Shown piece by piece: positions 31,470-39,549 of a DNA stretch of 47,081 bases; positions within the stretch are counted from its first letter, which is position 1, and every line of letters begins with the position of its first letter. The notes under the pieces are model-generated. The model saw only the letters and a program-made list of their open reading frames with translations, was not told the DNA's origin and searched no databases. Origin of the DNA: Wohlfahrtiimonas larvae_A (lineage in GTDB: Bacteria; Pseudomonadota; Gammaproteobacteria; Cardiobacteriales; Wohlfahrtiimonadaceae); contig JBEBSR010000016.1 in assembly GCA_040394195.1 (NCBI GenBank), forward strand, positions 1 through 47,081, read 5' to 3'. The translations under genes and the position numbers were made by a program.

Positions 31470-32028
31470 AGTATTTTTGGGAAAGCAAAATTTCATATAA
31501 GGGATATAGCGTACTTTCTTCCAATTCGATGCGTGCGGACATGGTGTAGAGCAATTTGTCATATTCATTGATGAAAGCATTTTTATTGATATTTTCTACA
31601 GGGATTTCGCTGTATTTATTGATAAAACCAATAAGGTCAAAGCCAACTGCAGCCATCTCTTTTCGGATAAACTTGATCATTTCCACTTCTTCAGATTCTG
31701 ACAGATGTATTTGCTCAAGGATCTGATAAAGTGTCACTGTTTCAGCGTTCATGTGCGCATGAATCAATGATGATAGATGTTTGAGCTGATCTTGCGCTTT
31801 TTTCCATTCGTGATGATGAATCAAATTTTTAATAGAATAACTGACTTTAACGATATCTTTGTGCTCTTTGATCAAAATTGCGATCAGTTCTGGGTTATAA
31901 TCTGTGCGAGTTGAATTATCATCAATAGCAATTTTAGTTGAGAAAATATCGCTATTGAGCTTTAACTGACTTAATGTTGTATTCCTTTTGGGAAATACAA
32001 TAAGCTTTGATAAAAAGCGTAGCGGCAT
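31468..32028 (-). CDS. Hemerythrin HHE-domain-like protein
   Basis: A 186-residue cytoplasmic helical protein. From about residue 45 it resembles hemerythrin HHE domains: LIKEHKDI (H56), LIHAHMNAETVTLYQIL (H90/H92, E96), and a second ELEESTLYPLYEILL (E168-E171). The His usually four residues before the second Glu is not obvious, so the di-iron site may be incomplete. Residues 1-40 are polar and unrecognised. ATG 32028 follows GGAGA; the frame extends to 32043 through a TTG. HHE proteins sense or repair iron, oxygen or nitric oxide damage. Divergent from icd across a dyad at 32067. Confidence 0.65.
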   Translation of the reverse strand: MPLRFLSKLIVFPKRNTTLSQLKLNSDIFSTKIAIDDNSTRTDYNPELIAILIKEHKDIVKVSYSIKNLIHHHEWKKAQDQLKHLSSLIHAHMNAETVTLYQILEQIHLSESEEVEMIKFIRKEMAAVGFDLIGFINKYSEIPVENINKNAFINEYDKLLYTMSARIELEESTLYPLYEILLSQKY

Positions 32029-32066
32029 ACAGTCTCCAGACAAGTTAGTGAAAGATAATAAAGTAT

Positions 32067-32080
32067 TACTAATGTTAGTA
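32067..32080. promoter_or_regulatory. Dyad between the hemerythrin-like gene and icd
   Basis: TACTAA-N2-TTAGTA is an exact 6-bp inverted repeat in the 123-base divergent gap. It lies 39 bases before the hemerythrin-like start and 72 before icd, so one regulator could control either gene. No known consensus is matched with certainty. Confidence 0.35.
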
Positions 32081-32151
32081 TTTTATTATAAATAGGCGTG
32101 AAAAAGGAACAATTCTTTGAATAATAGTCATCGATATAACGGAGGATGGAA

Positions 32152-34374
32152 ATGACTAATCGTAACAACACAATTTATTACACGAAAACAGATGAATCAC
32201 CACTATTGGCAACGTATTCATTTTTACCAATTGTTAAAGCAATTGTTAAACATGCAGACGTGAATGTTGAGTTATCGGACATTTCTTTAGCGGGTCGTAT
32301 CATTGCATTATTCCCAGAGCGTTTAACTGCTGATCAAAAAATTGATGATGTTTTAGGTATGTTAGGCGATTTAACAAAAGTACCTGAAGCAAACATCATT
32401 AAGTTGCCAAATATCTCTGCATCCATTCCTCAATTGAAGCGTGCGATTAAAGAGTTACAAGCAAAAGGTTATAACGTTCCTGATTATCCTGAAGCACCAG
32501 CAAATACTGATGAAGAAGCAATCAAAAAATCTTATGCAAAAGTATTGGGTTCAGCAGTAAATCCTGTATTGCGTGAAGGTAACTCGGATCGTCGTGCACC
32601 AGAAGCTGTAAAAGCTTATGCGCGCCAAAATCCACATCGCATGGGCGAATGGAAAAAAGATTCTAAAACTGATGTTGTGAGCATGACTTCTGGTGATTTC
32701 TACGGTTCAGAAAAAGCTGTAACAATTGATGCAGCAACTGAATATTCAATCGTTTTTGAAAATGCACAAGGCGAAACAAAAACATTGAAGGCATTTGCAC
32801 CATTACAAGCAGGTGAAATCATTGATTCATCAGTCATGAATGTGAAGCAATTGAAAGCATTTGCGAAAGAAGCAATTGCACGCGCTAAAAAAGAAGGTGT
32901 ATTGTTATCAGCTCACTTGAAAGCAACGATGATGAAAGTATCAGATCCAATCATTTTTGGTGCTTTAATTGAAGTTTACTTTGAAGAGTTATTTGTAAAA
33001 TATGCAGCTGAATTCAAAGCATTGGGTGTAACAGCACGCAATGGTTTGGGTGATTTGAATCAGAAAATTTCAGGTCATGCTAAAGAAGCTGAAATCAAAG
33101 CAGACATTCAAAAAATCATTGATGAATCAGCTTTGTTAGCAATGGTTAACTCTGATTTAGGTATCACTAACTTCCACGTTCCTTCTGACGTTATTGTTGA
33201 TGCTTCTATGCCAGCAATGATCCGCGCAGGTGGTAAAATGTGGGATAAGAATGGCCAAACAGCAGACACAATCGCGATGATTCCTGATCGTTGTTATGCA
33301 TCTATCTACAAAGTGACTGTAGATGACTGTAAAGCGAATGGTGCATTAGATCCTAAAACAATGGGAACAGTGCCAAACGTTGGTTTAATGGCGCAAAAAG
33401 CACAAGAATACGGTTCACATGATAAAACATTTGAAATCGCTGAAAATGGCACAGTAAAAGTGATCAATAAAGCAGGTGATGTTTTGATGGCACAAGCTGT
33501 AGAAGCTGGTGATATTTTCCGTATGTGCCAAGTGAAAGATGCTCCGATCCAAGATTGGGTAAAATTAGCTGTAACACGTGCTCGCTTATCAGGTATGCCA
33601 GCAATCTTCTGGTTGGATGAAGATCGTGCGCATGATCGTGAATTGATCAAAAAAGTAGAAAAATACTTGAAAGATCACGATACAAATGGTTTAGATATCA
33701 CAATTCTTTCGCCAGAAAAAGCAACAGCAAAAACGTTAGAAATCATTCGTGCAGGCAAAGATGTGATCTCTGTAACAGGTAACGTTTTACGTGACTACTT
33801 AACAGATTTATTTCCAATCTTAGAATTAGGTACATCTGCAAAAATGCTATCCATCGTTCCATTGATGCAAGGTGGCGGTTTATTTGAAACTGGCGCGGGT
33901 GGTTCTGCACCAAAATTAGTAGAAGATTACATTGCAAATGGCCACTTGCGTTGGGATTCATTGGGTGAATTCATGGCATTGGCTGAATCATTGCATCATT
34001 TAGCTCGTACAAACGGTAATGAACGTGCAGCAGTGATCGCAAGAGCATTGGAAAAAGCAAATGCTGACTATTTGGTTGAAAATAAATCACCACAATCTAA
34101 ACGTGGTCAATTAGATACTAGAGGTTCACATTTCTATTTAACTTTGTATTGGGCGAAAGCATTGGCAGAGCAAAATGATGATGCAGAATTAAAAGCTTTA
34201 TTCACTGATTTCTATAAGAATTTATCAGCAAATGAAGCGAAAATCGCGCAAGAATTGATTGATGCTCAGCAACCAAATCAAGATTTACAAGGTTACTATT
34301 TGCCAGCAGATGAAGCATTAAATTCATTAATGAGACCGAGTTCTACTTTAAATCAATATGTTACGATCTTATAA
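32152..34374 (+). CDS. icd: Isocitrate dehydrogenase, NADP-dependent, monomeric
   Basis: A 740-residue monomeric-type IDH (usual size about 740) that converts isocitrate to 2-oxoglutarate, making NADPH for the TCA cycle. The N-terminal IYYTKTDESPLLATYSFLPIV, SNSDRRAPEAVKAYA-like GNSDRRAPEAVKAYARQNPHRMG, and the C-terminal LYWAKALAEQ and PSSTLNQYV match the Azotobacter/Corynebacterium enzyme class, unrelated in length to the dimeric E. coli Icd. GGAGG at 32141-32145 favours ATG 32152 over the too-close ATG 32146. A terminator follows at 34407. The enzyme feeds 2-oxoglutarate to the glutamate/glutamine genes nearby. Confidence 0.95.
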   Translation: MTNRNNTIYYTKTDESPLLATYSFLPIVKAIVKHADVNVELSDISLAGRIIALFPERLTADQKIDDVLGMLGDLTKVPEANIIKLPNISASIPQLKRAIKELQAKGYNVPDYPEAPANTDEEAIKKSYAKVLGSAVNPVLREGNSDRRAPEAVKAYARQNPHRMGEWKKDSKTDVVSMTSGDFYGSEKAVTIDAATEYSIVFENAQGETKTLKAFAPLQAGEIIDSSVMNVKQLKAFAKEAIARAKKEGVLLSAHLKATMMKVSDPIIFGALIEVYFEELFVKYAAEFKALGVTARNGLGDLNQKISGHAKEAEIKADIQKIIDESALLAMVNSDLGITNFHVPSDVIVDASMPAMIRAGGKMWDKNGQTADTIAMIPDRCYASIYKVTVDDCKANGALDPKTMGTVPNVGLMAQKAQEYGSHDKTFEIAENGTVKVINKAGDVLMAQAVEAGDIFRMCQVKDAPIQDWVKLAVTRARLSGMPAIFWLDEDRAHDRELIKKVEKYLKDHDTNGLDITILSPEKATAKTLEIIRAGKDVISVTGNVLRDYLTDLFPILELGTSAKMLSIVPLMQGGGLFETGAGGSAPKLVEDYIANGHLRWDSLGEFMALAESLHHLARTNGNERAAVIARALEKANADYLVENKSPQSKRGQLDTRGSHFYLTLYWAKALAEQNDDAELKALFTDFYKNLSANEAKIAQELIDAQQPNQDLQGYYLPADEALNSLMRPSSTLNQYVTIL

Positions 34375-34406
34375 TTTGGTTTAAATTAAGGTAGAATGTT
34401 GCCGCC

Positions 34407-34446
34407 GCCACTATGCTGTCTGAACACGGCATAGTGGCTTTTTTTA
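34407..34446 (+). terminator. Intrinsic terminator after icd
   Basis: A 10-bp stem GCCACTATGC / GCATAGTGGC with a twelve-base loop, then a run of seven T. It ends just 5 bases before the gltS Shine-Dalgarno, so the gltS transcript must start by read-through or overlap this site. Confidence 0.85.
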
Positions 34447-34462
34447 TATTGGAGGTCACATT

Positions 34463-35722
34463 TTGGAAGCTGTAAAAACTATTACAGAAATCCCAGTAGA
34501 TATCTATAACACTCTGCTTGCAGCTAGCTTAGTGTTAATGTTGGGAAGCTTTTTAACTAAGAAAATTGCTCTTTTTAACCGTTTAACATTACCACCACCA
34601 GTTGTGGGTGGCTTATTGGCTGCTGTCGTACTATTAGGCGTAAGAAGCTATGGTGATGTACAAATTAATTTTGATGGTAGTTTAACAACGCCATTGATGT
34701 TGATGTTCTTTGCAAGCATCGGCTTGAACGCTAACATTAAGCAATTAATGCAAGGCGGAAAAATGATCGCAATCTTCTTGATTGGCGTTGTTGGCTTGTT
34801 AATCATTCAAAATGGTGTGGGTGTAGGTTTAGCAACAGCATTGGGTGAGAATCCATTATTAGGCTTATTAGCAGGTTCTATCACTTTATCTGGTGGTCAT
34901 GGCACAGGCGCGGCTTGGGGTGCTGTTTTCTCTGAAAAATATGGCTTCACATCTGCAACTGAAATTGCAATGGCATGTGCAACATTTGGTTTAGTTTTAG
35001 GTGGTTTGATCGGTGGTCCAATCGCTAAATTCTTAATCAATCGCGAACCTAACAAAGTAGAAATTGATCCTACACAAAGTGCAGAAAGCTTATCAGCATT
35101 TGATCGCCCAACTGTTCGTCGTGCAATCACTGCAACTTCAATGTTAGAAACAATTGCAATGTTAGCAATCTGTTTAAGTGTTGGTACTGCAATTGCAGGT
35201 ATGTTGAAAGGTTCAGCTGTTGAATTACCAACATTCGTATGTGTATTGTTCGTAGGTGTAATCATCAACAACTTGGTGAACTTTATTCCTAACTATGAAA
35301 TCTTTGAACGTGCAGTATCAATTGCTGGTAACGTTTGTTTATCATTATTCTTAGCAATGGCTTTGATGAGTTTAAAATTGTGGGATTTAGCAACATTGGC
35401 AATTCCAATGTTAGTGATCTTATCAATTCAAGCAGTCATTATGGGCTTGTATGCAATCTTTGTAACGTATCGTTTGATGGGTAAAGATTACACAGCAGCT
35501 GTATTATCAGCAGGTCATTGTGGTTTTGGTTTAGGTGCAACACCAACAGCAGTTGCAAACATGCAAGTTGTGACTGAAAAATATGGTCCAGCGCCTGTAG
35601 CATTCATCGTTGTACCAATGGTGGGCGCATTCTTCATTGACTTAGTAAACGTGATTGTGATTCAAGGCTTCTTGAAATTACCAATGTTTACATCAATGTT
35701 AACAGCGGTACCAACACCATAA
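34463..35722 (+). CDS. gltS: Sodium/glutamate symporter GltS
   Basis: A 419-residue inner-membrane Na+-coupled glutamate importer of the ESS family (E. coli GltS 401). Features are the inverted-repeat fold with LTLPPPVVGGLLAA, TPLMLMFFASIGLNANIKQL, GSITLSGGHGTGAAWG (re-entrant loop) and its second counterpart SAGHCGFGLGATPTAVANM. The start is TTG 34463, supported by GGAGGT seven bases upstream; no ATG is better placed. It brings in glutamate, the substrate of glnA nearby. A bidirectional terminator follows at 35752. Confidence 0.93.
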   Translation: MEAVKTITEIPVDIYNTLLAASLVLMLGSFLTKKIALFNRLTLPPPVVGGLLAAVVLLGVRSYGDVQINFDGSLTTPLMLMFFASIGLNANIKQLMQGGKMIAIFLIGVVGLLIIQNGVGVGLATALGENPLLGLLAGSITLSGGHGTGAAWGAVFSEKYGFTSATEIAMACATFGLVLGGLIGGPIAKFLINREPNKVEIDPTQSAESLSAFDRPTVRRAITATSMLETIAMLAICLSVGTAIAGMLKGSAVELPTFVCVLFVGVIINNLVNFIPNYEIFERAVSIAGNVCLSLFLAMALMSLKLWDLATLAIPMLVILSIQAVIMGLYAIFVTYRLMGKDYTAAVLSAGHCGFGLGATPTAVANMQVVTEKYGPAPVAFIVVPMVGAFFIDLVNVIVIQGFLKLPMFTSMLTAVPTP

Positions 35723-35751
35723 TTAATCTATACATTTTAGATTAAGCATAA

Positions 35752-35783
35752 AAAAAGCCACTTAGAAATCTAGGTGGCTTTTT
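35752..35783. terminator. Bidirectional terminator between gltS and copG-like gene
   Basis: A stem of about 15 pairs including one G-U (AAAAAGCCACTTAGA / TCTAGGTGGCTTTTT) with a two-base loop, A-run before and T-run after, between two convergent genes. Confidence 0.85.
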
Positions 35784-35811
35784 GTTACAACTAAAATAAA
35801 TGCTTTAAGAT

Positions 35812-36273
35812 TTATTCAACATTAAAGATTTTCGTCACGCTTGTATCATTATTGATTTGCATAACCTTCAATGAACCTTTCTTTTCAGGGCCCATGCCAG
35901 GTGAGTTATATGGCATGCCAGGTAATGCTATACCTTTAATATCAGGTTGCTCATCCCATAGTTTCTGAATAGAAGCAACAGGTACATGACCTTCAATGAC
36001 ATAACCATCCATGACAATAGTATGGCAACTCGCACCTTGTAATGTGCCATATTTTTGTTTAATTTCCATAATATTTGGATGATCTACCATGTTAACTTTA
36101 AAGCCATTTTCTTTAAGGTAATTTGCATGTGCTGCACAGCAGCCACAGTTTGGATCTTGATAGAAAGTCATTTCTGGCATATCTGCAATGCTAGTATTAG
36201 CAAAGCTTACTGTAAACATTGCTATAGTTGCTGCTAAAGTAGATGCAATAATTTTGTTTTTATGTGTGAACAT
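35812..36273 (-). CDS. DUF411 (CopG-like) periplasmic metal-associated protein
   Basis: A 153-residue exported protein. A signal peptide (basic start, hydrophobic helix to about residue 25) precedes the DUF411 domain: thioredoxin-like YQDPNCGCCAAHANYL with three cysteines, then GASCHTIVMDGYVIEGHVP, and the family end IKGIALPGMPYNSPGMGP. Related proteins, such as Vibrio CopG, assist copper tolerance in the periplasm. ATG 36273 has GAGGT six bases upstream. It follows the small Cys/His protein by 71 bases on the same strand; that pairing suggests a copper role. Family call is firm, metal identity inferred. Confidence 0.85.
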   Translation of the reverse strand: MFTHKNKIIASTLAATIAMFTVSFANTSIADMPEMTFYQDPNCGCCAAHANYLKENGFKVNMVDHPNIMEIKQKYGTLQGASCHTIVMDGYVIEGHVPVASIQKLWDEQPDIKGIALPGMPYNSPGMGPEKKGSLKVMQINNDTSVTKIFNVE

Positions 36274-36344
36274 AGTCAAACCTCATATTTGAAAAATATT
36301 AAAAATAAATGTATTAGAAATTAATAATAAAAAGTCAGAACAAA

Positions 36345-36668
36345 TTATTTTATGGGAGGTTTGAGTTCAACAGTTGCATAAAACTGCAAGATTGCTTGAT
36401 CTTCTGCTAAGAGTTTTGGAGAGTTTTGAGGAGAGAGCTCTTTCTTAAAAGAAAGTGCGGAGATCACAGACAATGCTTCACAGTGTTTGATGCAATTTTT
36501 TGCAGGTTGTTGGACATTACACGAATCACCATTACAAGGCATTAACTGCATTGAGGTTTCATGGTGAGTGGAGTTATTCAATGACATTGAAAATGAAGGC
36601 GAGACAAAAACAGACCAACTTAATAGCAGGACTACAATGCTAATGATGTTTAATCTGAATCTCGCCAT
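36345..36668 (-). CDS. Small exported Cys/His-containing protein upstream of the DUF411 gene
   Basis: A 107-residue protein. The hydrophobic N-terminus (ISIVVLLLSWSVFVSPSFSMS) looks like a signal peptide with cleavage near residue 28. The mature part has THHETSMQLMPCNGDSC and NCIKHCEALSVISAL, giving four Cys, three His and Met residues, consistent with metal binding or disulfides. I do not recognise the family; short envelope proteins of this sort often accompany copper genes. It is upstream of the DUF411 gene on the same strand. The start lacks a clear Shine-Dalgarno, and an upstream dyad lies at 36740. Confidence 0.6.
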   Translation of the reverse strand: MARFRLNIISIVVLLLSWSVFVSPSFSMSLNNSTHHETSMQLMPCNGDSCNVQQPAKNCIKHCEALSVISALSFKKELSPQNSPKLLAEDQAILQFYATVELKPPIK

Positions 36669-36739
36669 ATCGACTAAAATAGCCTCAATAAGTTTTCAAG
36701 GTAGTCCGCTAAGGATAACATCATTCTCGTCTAATATTG

Positions 36740-36753
36740 ATGATTTACATCAT
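36740..36753. promoter_or_regulatory. FNR/CRP-like dyad upstream of the Cys/His protein gene
   Basis: ATGAT-N4-ATCAT is a perfect dyad close to the FNR/CRP half-site layout (TTGAT-N4-ATCAA). It lies about 72-85 bases before the gene, and a weak TTATCC hexamer sits where a class II -10 would be. The match is imperfect and the regulator is unknown. Confidence 0.35.
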
Positions 36754-36785
36754 ATTTACAATGGCTCAAGTTCATCTATACAATA

Positions 36786-36816
36786 AAAAAGCACCTAGAT
36801 TTTCATCTGGGTGCCT
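36786..36816 (-). terminator. Intrinsic terminator after glnA
   Basis: Stem GCACCTAGAT / ATCTGGGTGC (one G-U pair) with a four-base loop. On the minus strand a T-run follows, 26 bases past the glnA stop. Confidence 0.8.
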
Positions 36817-36841
36817 TTGCTTAATTATTTATCTAGGTGAA

Positions 36842-38251
36842 CTAGATTGCGTAATATAACTCAAATTCCGCAGGATGTGGAATTAAGTTTACATATTCAT
36901 GCTCTTTCATTTTTAAATTGATGTAAGCATCAATGAAATCATCATTAAATACATTACCTTGCTTCAAGAATGCACGATCAGCATCTAATGCATCTAATGC
37001 TTCTTTTAAGCTGAAACAAACTTGTGGAATGTCTTGTTGAACTTCTTTTGGCAAATCGTATAAATCTTTATCCATTGCTTCACCTGGGTGAATTTTGTTT
37101 TGGATGCCATCTAAACCAGCCATTAACAATGCCGTGAATGCCAAATATGGGTTCGCTGTTGAATCAGGGAAGCGAACTTCAATGCGGCGTGCTTTAGGAT
37201 TATTGATGTAAGGAATACGAATCGATGCAGAACGATTTTTTGCAGAGTAAGCCAACATTACAGGCGCTTCATAATGTGGTACTAAACGCTTGTAGCTGTT
37301 TGTTGATGGGTTTGTGAAAGCATTCAATGCGTGAGCATGCTTGATCACACCGCCAATGAAATACAATGCTGTATCAGATAATCCTGCATAGCCTTCACCT
37401 GTGAATAGGTTTTTGCCATCTTTCATCAATGAAATGTGAACGTGCATACCTGAACCATTATCACCATGAATTGGTTTTGGCATGAATGTCGCAGTTTTAC
37501 CATATTGATGTGCTGTGTTTTTGATCGCGTATTTTAATAATTGAGTTTCATCAGCTTTAGCCACCAATGTATTGAATTTAACACCAATTTCACATTGGCC
37601 AACTGCAACTTCATGATGATGAACTTCTGTAGGAATGCCCAAAGCTTCGATCATTTCGCACATTTCAGAACGCAATTCATGTAAACGATCAATCGGTGCT
37701 AATGGAGAATAACCGCCTTTAACGCCACCACGATGCGCTAAATTCTGTTCCATTTGGTCGCTGTTCCATGGCGCTTCTTCCACGTCTACAACGTAACCAA
37801 CATTACCCATTTGTGTGCTGTATGAAACATTTTCGAATACGAAAAATTCATTTTCTGGGCCAAAGAATGCTGTGTCTGCAATACCTGTTGAGATCAAATA
37901 GTTCTGTGCTAATTTAGCAAGTGAACGAGGATCACGTTGGTAATGTTGCAATGTTGAAGGTTCAACAATGTCGCAGTACAACATTAGCGTTTTACGATTA
38001 TAGAAAGGATCGATGCGTGCAGTTTTAGGATCTGGCATCAAAATCATGTCTGAATCTTCTACGCCTTTCCATCCCTGAAAGCTTGAGCCATCGAACATTT
38101 TTCCTTCTTCGAAAACATCTTCGTCAACTTGATGTGCAGGAACAGTTAAATGGTGTTCTAAGCCTTTAAGATCTGTAAAGCGAAAATCTACATATTCGAC
38201 AGATTCTTCAGCGATAAATTCTAGAACAGATGAAGCGGTAAACTCAGACAT
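36842..38251 (-). CDS. glnA: Glutamine synthetase, type I
   Basis: A 469-residue GSI, exactly the E. coli length, making glutamine from glutamate and ammonia. Visible are FEEGKMFDGSSFQGWK, FFGPENEFFVF, EVHHHEVAVGQCEIG, KPIHGDNGSGMHVHISL, NPSTNSYKRLVP (glutamate binding), RNRSASIRIP-like NRSASIRIPYI, and the adenylylation-loop tyrosine in KDLYDLPKEV, so activity is probably adjusted by GlnE. ATG 38251 has AAGGA about 9 bases upstream; an upstream ATG at 38260 abuts it. I find no convincing sigma-54 promoter upstream. It lies 74 bases after azlD on the same strand. Confidence 0.96.
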   Translation of the reverse strand: MSEFTASSVLEFIAEESVEYVDFRFTDLKGLEHHLTVPAHQVDEDVFEEGKMFDGSSFQGWKGVEDSDMILMPDPKTARIDPFYNRKTLMLYCDIVEPSTLQHYQRDPRSLAKLAQNYLISTGIADTAFFGPENEFFVFENVSYSTQMGNVGYVVDVEEAPWNSDQMEQNLAHRGGVKGGYSPLAPIDRLHELRSEMCEMIEALGIPTEVHHHEVAVGQCEIGVKFNTLVAKADETQLLKYAIKNTAHQYGKTATFMPKPIHGDNGSGMHVHISLMKDGKNLFTGEGYAGLSDTALYFIGGVIKHAHALNAFTNPSTNSYKRLVPHYEAPVMLAYSAKNRSASIRIPYINNPKARRIEVRFPDSTANPYLAFTALLMAGLDGIQNKIHPGEAMDKDLYDLPKEVQQDIPQVCFSLKEALDALDADRAFLKQGNVFNDDFIDAYINLKMKEHEYVNLIPHPAEFELYYAI

Positions 38252-38325
38252 GGTGTGCATTCCTTTTAGATTGCGGAAAGAAATAATTGTAATCAAATTG
38301 TGCTGTTACGCCAAATTTTTTCTAT

Positions 38326-38655
38326 TTATTGGAACAATAATAATAACGCGTTGAGCGAGCCGATTCCGACTGCTAAGCTGATAAAAACATTGTGCCAACG
38401 AATATACGATAATAATACAAAGACAAGTGCGATAATTTCAGCGCTTAAGCGTGTCAGTGTAAAGTGTTCAGTGAATAGATTAAGGCTGGCCATAATTAAA
38501 ATGGTCATCACAGCCATCGGCAATGCAAAGTTCAAGGCTAATAGCCAGCGTTGCCTTAGTAATCTTTGGGGAACCAAAGTGGGGAAAGCTCTTAAAATTA
38601 GTGTGATGCCGCCCATTAAGATAATGCCAACTAATAGTAATGGGGTCGGTAACAT
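38326..38655 (-). CDS. azlD: AzlD-like branched-chain amino-acid exporter subunit
   Basis: A 109-residue protein with four hydrophobic segments and the AzlD start (LLLVGIILMGGITLILRAFP), with a conserved early Arg-Ala-Phe-Pro. AzlD pairs with AzlC to export branched-chain amino acids; in E. coli the equivalent pair is YgaZH. The ATG immediately follows the azlC stop codon (TAA then ATG), so the two are tightly coupled, with AGAGAG as ribosome-binding site. glnA is 74 bases downstream. Confidence 0.85.
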   Translation of the reverse strand: MLPTPLLLVGIILMGGITLILRAFPTLVPQRLLRQRWLLALNFALPMAVMTILIMASLNLFTEHFTLTRLSAEIIALVFVLLSYIRWHNVFISLAVGIGSLNALLLLFQ

Positions 38656-39357
38656 TTATTCAGCTCTCTTAAAGGAAAAGTAATGAACCATAATGCCAAT
38701 AATGGCAACGGTTAAAGCACCGATTAATAATATTTTAGGGAATATTAAATAGGCGATTAAAAATGCTGGTACAGCAATCAAAGCAGGGAAGTAGACTTTC
38801 TTCTGTTTCCATTGCTCATACCATAAAATGACGAATAAACAGGTTAAGGCAAACTCTAAGTTAGGAATCCATTTTCCTAATTGGTGCCCTGCTAAAACTC
38901 CTAAAATCGTGCCGATTACCCAATAGCTATGAACTAAAGTAGATATTTTTAGAAAGAGAGATTTTTGTTTCTCTTTGGGCAATGTTGTCATTAACGAGAA
39001 TGCTTCATCCGTTAAACAAAACAGGCAATATGTGCGTTTAATTTTAGATTCAGGCAATGAATCCATTAAAGGCAATGCATAGAAAATATGGCGAAGATTA
39101 ATGGCAAATGTATTGATGACTAAATCTAGAATCGATGTACCAGTTGCCACAGGTTGAACAGCTGCATATTGTGCTGCGCCAGAAAATACCACAATACTGA
39201 TGAAGATAGAGATCCAGTCCGGAATGTTAGCCGCACTAGATAAAACACCGAATGCCATTGCTGCAGGGAGATAGCCCATTGCGACTGGCATTGAAATTTT
39301 AAATGCTTCACGCCACGTTGAGGGTGGAATGGCGTTTTGCGTGGTTGTTTGTGACAT
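38656..39357 (-). CDS. azlC: AzlC-like branched-chain amino-acid exporter, large subunit
   Basis: A 233-residue polytopic protein of the AzlC/YgaZ family. Markers are SMPVAMGYLPAAMAFGVLSSAANI near the N-terminus, FSGAAQYAAV, INLRHIFYALPL, and FCLTDEAFSLM. It works with AzlD in export of valine, leucine or isoleucine (established for the families; substrate here unproven). It abuts azlD without spacing. No strong Shine-Dalgarno is seen ahead of ATG 39357. The leader shares a divergent gap with lysO. Confidence 0.9.
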   Translation of the reverse strand: MSQTTTQNAIPPSTWREAFKISMPVAMGYLPAAMAFGVLSSAANIPDWISIFISIVVFSGAAQYAAVQPVATGTSILDLVINTFAINLRHIFYALPLMDSLPESKIKRTYCLFCLTDEAFSLMTTLPKEKQKSLFLKISTLVHSYWVIGTILGVLAGHQLGKWIPNLEFALTCLFVILWYEQWKQKKVYFPALIAVPAFLIAYLIFPKILLIGALTVAIIGIMVHYFSFKRAE

Positions 39358-39475
39358 TATTAATTCTATAAATGAATAAATGATGAACAGAGATTCTATT
39401 AAAGTTATTGCGTAATGTATAGCCTACTTCACTAGTATATTTTTCAATGTGTGAAATTTCTTAATATAAAAATAA

Positions 39476-39522
39476 CGGATTCATAGCAAGTTACGCTGTT
39501 GTTTGCTAATCTCTTTGATCCG
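39476..39522 (+). promoter_or_regulatory. Two-tier hairpin in the lysO leader
   Basis: An outer stem CGGAT(t)CA / TGATCCG with one bulged T encloses an inner perfect stem TAGCAA / TTGCTA (39484-39489 / 39503-39508). The structure ends 28 bases before ATG 39550 and has no U-run. It might be a small regulatory RNA element or an operator. It does not have the size of a lysine riboswitch. Confidence 0.45.
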
Positions 39523-39549
39523 CTCTTAATAAATAATGATTGATTCACC

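Noticed and set aside
36568..36786. Plus-strand 72-residue ORF opposite the Cys/His protein gene
   Set aside because: No ribosome-binding site and no sign of protein-like composition; overlaps a better-supported exported protein.
38252..38340. Sigma-54 promoter for glnA
   Set aside because: A TGGC...GC pattern exists on the minus strand, but the GG-to-GC spacing is wrong for -24/-12 elements.
39358..39549. Lysine riboswitch before lysO
   Set aside because: The folded region is under 50 bases and lacks the long multi-helix lysine aptamer.
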